Shown here: in pieces, positions 60,217 through 64,000 of the stretch | Position numbering within the stretch: position 1 is the first letter of the stretch | How the letters are laid out: each line of letters opens with the position of its first letter | NCBI RefSeq assembly: GCF_003048675.2 | Contig: NZ_CP060707.1 | Span: forward strand, 186,001-250,000 | From: Campylobacter concisus | Lineage (GTDB): Bacteria; Campylobacterota; Campylobacteria; Campylobacterales; Campylobacteraceae | Direction: 5' to 3' | Length of the DNA: 64,000 nucleotides | Made by a program: the position numbers and the translations under genes | Notes under the pieces: generated by a model | Databases searched by the model: none | The model's input: only the letters and a program-made list of their open reading frames with translations | Told to the model about the DNA's origin: nothing

Positions 60217-63200
60217 ATGCTAAAGAAAAACCAAATTTCAAATGCGCAAAAGCCTAGCCTTTTAACCATAGGCTTAAATTTCTACGTAAGTCTCTCTTTG
60301 CTACTTGGTACTATGCCTGCCCTTGCAAATGAGCCAAGTATCATAGCTGACCCAGGTGCTAGTAACCGCCCTGATATACTAAAAGCTCCTAATGAGACGC
60401 TAATAATAAATATCACAAACCCTGATAGCAAGGGCGTCTCTATAAATGAATATAGTAGATTTAATACGCCAACCACTGGCACTATCCTTAATAACTCTAA
60501 TAAAAACATAGATACAAAGATAGCTGGCCAGATAGATGCAAACTATAGGCTTACAAAAGAGGCAAGCCTTATTATCAACAAAGTAAATTCGGCTGAGAAA
60601 TCATCTCTAAAAGGAAATTTAGAGGTTGCTGGTAGCAGAGCTGATGTGGTCATAGCAAACCCAAATGGCATAAGCGTAGATGGTCTAAATATGATCAACT
60701 CTCGCTCACTCACACTAACAACAGGTAATATCAATAAACTAAGCCCCAAAGAGATAGAGCTAATATCTAATAACTCTATCGACATCGTAGGGGACGGCCT
60801 AAACGATAAGAGTAGCGACTATACAAATGTCATCTCAAATGCTGTAAATTTAAACTCAAATATCCACGCAAATGAGCTAAACATCATCGGTGAAAAGGCG
60901 GTTGCTTCAAGCAAAGATAGACTTTATAACGACGTAAAAACTAAAAACCAAGAAAACAGCTTTAGCCTAGATAGTAGCGCGCTTGGCGGTATGTATGCTA
61001 ATAAAATCAAACTAGTTGGCACAAGTAACGGCGTAGGCGTAAATAATAACGGCCTAGTGATAGCAAATAACAACATAGAGATAAGCCTTGATGGCGACAT
61101 AGTTAATGCTGGCGCTATCGCTTCTAACAAAGATGTTAAGATAGAGGCAAAGACTATAACAAACAAAGATGAAGCGCTAATAGGTGCAAAAGAGAGCCTT
61201 AATATAAAAGCAGACACTTTGGTAAATACTTCTAGTCAAATTTATGCTAAAGATATAAATGTAGAGGCTAAAAAGCTGGTAAATAACTCAAGCTCGCAGG
61301 CTAGGGTGGATACAGTGCACAAACAAGGCACTATGCACCTAAAAAAAGAGGGAGTAAATAGATATAAGCTTGGTGTAAATTTAAAAGAGCTAAAAGAGAA
61401 GATAAGCACCAAACTAGCTAAGAAGCTAGGCAAAGATATAAGCGAGCTAGATGAAAACGAGGTAAATGAGTTAGTATTAAAAGAGGCTGCAAATAAAGAT
61501 GGCGCTCTATATGCTCTAAATTTACACAAAGACTCGCATCTAGTTGGCACTAGCCAAAAGATATTTCATAATCTAAGACTAGACTATGATACAAATGAGG
61601 TTCTAGTTGATACTAGTAGAGCAAAGAATAATGAACAAAAAAGAACTATCACATATAGCATAGTTAAAGATGTGCTAAACGAAGATGATAAAGCCAACTT
61701 CATCCCAGGTAGCATAATAGCTAACAATGATATAAATTTAAATGTAAATGATGTCTTAAACGATAAGAGCGTTATATATGCTGGAGGAGATCTAAAGCTA
61801 AATAGCGATAATGTAGAAAACATAGCTCTAATGCTAAATAACCACGTAAATAGCTATAGCGTTTATAAGTGGAAAGAGAAAAAGAAATGGTATAGAGGTG
61901 GAGGCTGGAAAACCAAAGGTGGAACAGGAAAAGTTTTCAGTTTCTCATACACAGATGTTGGCTTGCCAGCAGTATTTGCAGCGGGCAATAATATAGTAGG
62001 AAGCACGCAGGACTTTTCAAGCTACGCACTAAATGATGATATAAAACTAGCAAATGTTGATCTAGATAAATTCTCTGAGCCAATATTTAATAGCCCAATA
62101 ATTAAAAACCTAAATAGAAAGGTGAAAAACCAAGGATACTACTACAGCCTTGATAGTATAAACTCTGCTTATATAGCAAATATCCTTGACAGTTTATATG
62201 AAGCAAGAAATGAGAGCATAAGTAAATTTAAAAAAGAGGCCAAAGACAAAAACGTAAAAGCCTCAGCTTTAGTAATGGCAAATAACATAGAGCTAGACGC
62301 TAAAGGCAACATAAGCCTAGCTGGAAGCGTAGTGGCTGATAGCTTAAATCTCAATGCAGATAAAAAGATAAAGCTAAAAGGTGCAGATCTAGCAACTAGT
62401 AGAGATGCTAACATTTTGGCTAATGATATAGAGATAGATAGCTCTGATCTAAAATCTAAAAATCTAAGCTTAAATGCAAAGAATAATATAAATTTAGATC
62501 AAAGCAAATCTCAGTTTAGCAAAGTCTCTAACCTAGAGGCTACAAACGATATAAATTTACAAGCTGGCAATGACATAAAAGTATCTGGCTCAAATTTAGA
62601 TGCGAGTAGAGATATAAATTTAAACTCAGGCAATAATATAGAGATAAAAGCAGATGAGTTTAGCTACACTCATCATGTAAGCTCTAAAGGGATGAAATTT
62701 GATGAGAGTGTAAAAAGAGTAAGCGCTGCAAATTTAAACGCAAATAGCGACATAAATTTAAATGCTAAAAATACTCTTTTAGTCTCATCAACTCATCTAA
62801 ACGCACTAAAAGATATAAATTTAAATGCTAGTGATATCATACTAGCAGCGCAGTCAAACACTAGCGAAGCAACAGCTATAAATAGCTCTAAATCACTCCT
62901 TTCTAAAAAGCAAACCATAGATAGCGCCGTAAGCTCAGAAGTAGTAAGCACTAGCCTAAAATCAGGCAATAATATAAATTTAAACTCAGCTAATGATATA
63001 TATCTAGTATCATCTAAGCTAAAATCAGACAAAGATATAAATTTAAACTCAAAGAGCAATATCCTCTTTGAAAATGGCTACAACGTAGAGGCTAGCTCTC
63101 ATACTTCTAAAAAGAGCAAGATATCTTTAAATCCAAACGCATTTTATAAGAGCAGCTTTGATCTTGTTGCAAATGGCAGTAAAAAGGCAGTTTATAGCAC

Positions 63201-64000
63201 TATAGACTCAGGCAATGATATAAATTTAAATGCCAAAAGTGCTCTTAGCCTAAAAGGTGCAAACCTAAACTCTGGCAATGATACAAATTTAAACGCAGAG
63301 CTTATAGCTATATCAAACACAAATGATGAAAGCTACCATAAAGAGGAGCATAAGAGTAGCAGAGTAGGTATCTTAAAGCCTAATGAAGTGCTAAAAGATA
63401 TCGTTGTCGATCTAAAAAGAAAGCTAAACCCTCTAAAAGAAGCAAAAGATAAATTTAGCTCACTTAGCACACCTACATTTGTAATAGGAAAAACATCTAC
63501 CAAATTTGAAAGCAATAGCCTAGAAGCTAAAGCCACTAACATAAAAGCTGGCAATAATATAAATATCAATGCCAATAAAGATATAAACATAGTAGCCTCA
63601 AATGTAGATGCTAAAGAGAACTTAAATTTAAAGGCTAATGAAGCGATAGAAATTTCATCTACAAATAGCATCTCTAATGCCAAGTCAGAATCAACCGCAA
63701 GAAAAATCCTAGGCAAACAAAGCGCGTCAGCAAGCTCAACAAATGAAGAGGTTGTTAGCTCAAATTTAAACTCCAAAAACATAAACATAGCCTCAAACCA
63801 AGATACTACACTTATAGGCTCAAATATCAGCGCAGATGAGAGCTTAGATATAAAAGCTGATAATTTAAATTTACTCCCAGCATCATATAGCCTAGAGAGC
63901 TCATCTAAATTTAAAGACTCAGGCTTTGGCGATCTAATGAAATCAAATGGTGAAGAGAGTAGCTCAAACTATAACCTTGCTACAAGCACACTATCGGCAA
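60217..64000 (+). CDS. Filamentous haemagglutinin/TpsA-type adhesin or toxin (N-terminal 1261 residues, partial)
   Basis: The frame is open from the ATG at 60217 to the window edge. AAGGA precedes it. A long signal peptide ends at PALA (about 37). The secretion domain follows: KGVSINEYSRFNTPTTGTILNNS and VVIANPNGISV (NPNG at 148-151). After that the protein is a beta-helix of repeats of the DINLNA/SGNDINLNS kind from about residue 650 on, broken by a lysine-rich insert (about 370-480) and a WKEKKKWYRGGGW segment (about 550-566). Partner of the TpsB transporter. The C-terminal part, which would tell an adhesin from a contact-dependent toxin, is not in the window. Confidence 0.93.
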   Translation, partial: MLKKNQISNAQKPSLLTIGLNFYVSLSLLLGTMPALANEPSIIADPGASNRPDILKAPNETLIINITNPDSKGVSINEYSRFNTPTTGTILNNSNKNIDTKIAGQIDANYRLTKEASLIINKVNSAEKSSLKGNLEVAGSRADVVIANPNGISVDGLNMINSRSLTLTTGNINKLSPKEIELISNNSIDIVGDGLNDKSSDYTNVISNAVNLNSNIHANELNIIGEKAVASSKDRLYNDVKTKNQENSFSLDSSALGGMYANKIKLVGTSNGVGVNNNGLVIANNNIEISLDGDIVNAGAIASNKDVKIEAKTITNKDEALIGAKESLNIKADTLVNTSSQIYAKDINVEAKKLVNNSSSQARVDTVHKQGTMHLKKEGVNRYKLGVNLKELKEKISTKLAKKLGKDISELDENEVNELVLKEAANKDGALYALNLHKDSHLVGTSQKIFHNLRLDYDTNEVLVDTSRAKNNEQKRTITYSIVKDVLNEDDKANFIPGSIIANNDINLNVNDVLNDKSVIYAGGDLKLNSDNVENIALMLNNHVNSYSVYKWKEKKKWYRGGGWKTKGGTGKVFSFSYTDVGLPAVFAAGNNIVGSTQDFSSYALNDDIKLANVDLDKFSEPIFNSPIIKNLNRKVKNQGYYYSLDSINSAYIANILDSLYEARNESISKFKKEAKDKNVKASALVMANNIELDAKGNISLAGSVVADSLNLNADKKIKLKGADLATSRDANILANDIEIDSSDLKSKNLSLNAKNNINLDQSKSQFSKVSNLEATNDINLQAGNDIKVSGSNLDASRDINLNSGNNIEIKADEFSYTHHVSSKGMKFDESVKRVSAANLNANSDINLNAKNTLLVSSTHLNALKDINLNASDIILAAQSNTSEATAINSSKSLLSKKQTIDSAVSSEVVSTSLKSGNNINLNSANDIYLVSSKLKSDKDINLNSKSNILFENGYNVEASSHTSKKSKISLNPNAFYKSSFDLVANGSKKAVYSTIDSGNDINLNAKSALSLKGANLNSGNDTNLNAELIAISNTNDESYHKEEHKSSRVGILKPNEVLKDIVVDLKRKLNPLKEAKDKFSSLSTPTFVIGKTSTKFESNSLEAKATNIKAGNNININANKDINIVASNVDAKENLNLKANEAIEISSTNSISNAKSESTARKILGKQSASASSTNEEVVSSNLNSKNINIASNQDTTLIGSNISADESLDIKADNLNLLPASYSLESSSKFKDSGFGDLMKSNGEESSSNYNLATSTLSA

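Noticed and set aside
62400-63600. Repeats in TpsA as a possible CRISPR array
   Set aside because: The repeated ATAAATTTAAA words are coding repeats (DINLN) with irregular spacing, inside an open frame.
60282-63788. Many minus-strand open frames opposite the TpsA gene
   Set aside because: They are leucine/serine-rich shadows of the repeat-rich plus-strand gene, whose frame is open and has family motifs.

Overview
The window looks like chromosome of a host-associated Campylobacter, most like C. concisus, C. curvus or C. showae. It is AT-rich with very frequent AAATTT. Its complex I operon runs straight into pflA, as in C. jejuni, and has two small proteins in place of NuoE and NuoF. Species assignment is inference from gene content; no search was run.

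Region 1 (1-7235): the end of a 2-hydroxyacid dehydrogenase gene, yajQ, a DUF2314/ankyrin gene, two unrecognised membrane-protein genes with a C-terminal gene fragment between them, and a translationally coupled pair: a HemN-like radical SAM protein and a cyclic-peptide-exporter-type ABC transporter. Region 2 (7342-23876): a 14-gene nuo operon (A,B,C,D, two NuoE/F substitutes, G-N) in which nearly every stop overlaps the next start, then pflA (flagellar motor TPR protein) and a HEAT-like gene. Region 3 (24006-24606): a consensus sigma70 promoter drives tRNA-Lys(TTT), a tRNA-Glu-like gene with an odd anticodon arm, tRNA-Val and tRNA-Asp; tRNA-Lys(CTT) follows.

Region 4 (24592-56507): a complete-looking 32-kb prophage integrated in the 3' end of tRNA-Lys(CTT), bounded by a 15-bp direct repeat. 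The integrase lies beside attL. A leftward early operon (32327 to 26021) carries a BcepMu gp16-like protein, a DUF4406-like protein, a beta-class methyltransferase, a helicase, SSB and an AntA/AntB antirepressor. It starts from a perfect TTGACA-N17-TATAAT promoter whose spacer holds a palindromic operator, divergent from an XRE repressor. Beside the repressor are a small membrane protein sharing a C-terminal motif with it and a BRCT/HhH protein. The rightward late region combines a lambda/HK97-type packaging and head module (GpA-type terminase, Nu1-like, gpW-like, portal, fused protease-capsid) with a P2-type contractile tail (V, W, J, I, fibre, sheath, tube, E/E' frameshift, tape measure, U, Z-like, X, D) and a lysis set (GH108-like endolysin, Rz/Rz1, holin).

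Region 5 (56514-64000): tRNA-Glu(CTC), once next to tRNA-Lys(CTT) and now 32 kb away; a sparse 0.6-kb stretch; a periplasmic DUF4198 gene on the minus strand; and a two-partner secretion operon, with a TpsB outer-membrane transporter and a filamentous haemagglutinin-like TpsA open to the window edge.

The best leads for new biology are the repressor/membrane-protein motif-sharing cassette, a recurring CTTGTA motif before late gene blocks, the odd tRNA-Glu-like gene, and a moron pair (GNAT-like protein plus a 57-residue protein).
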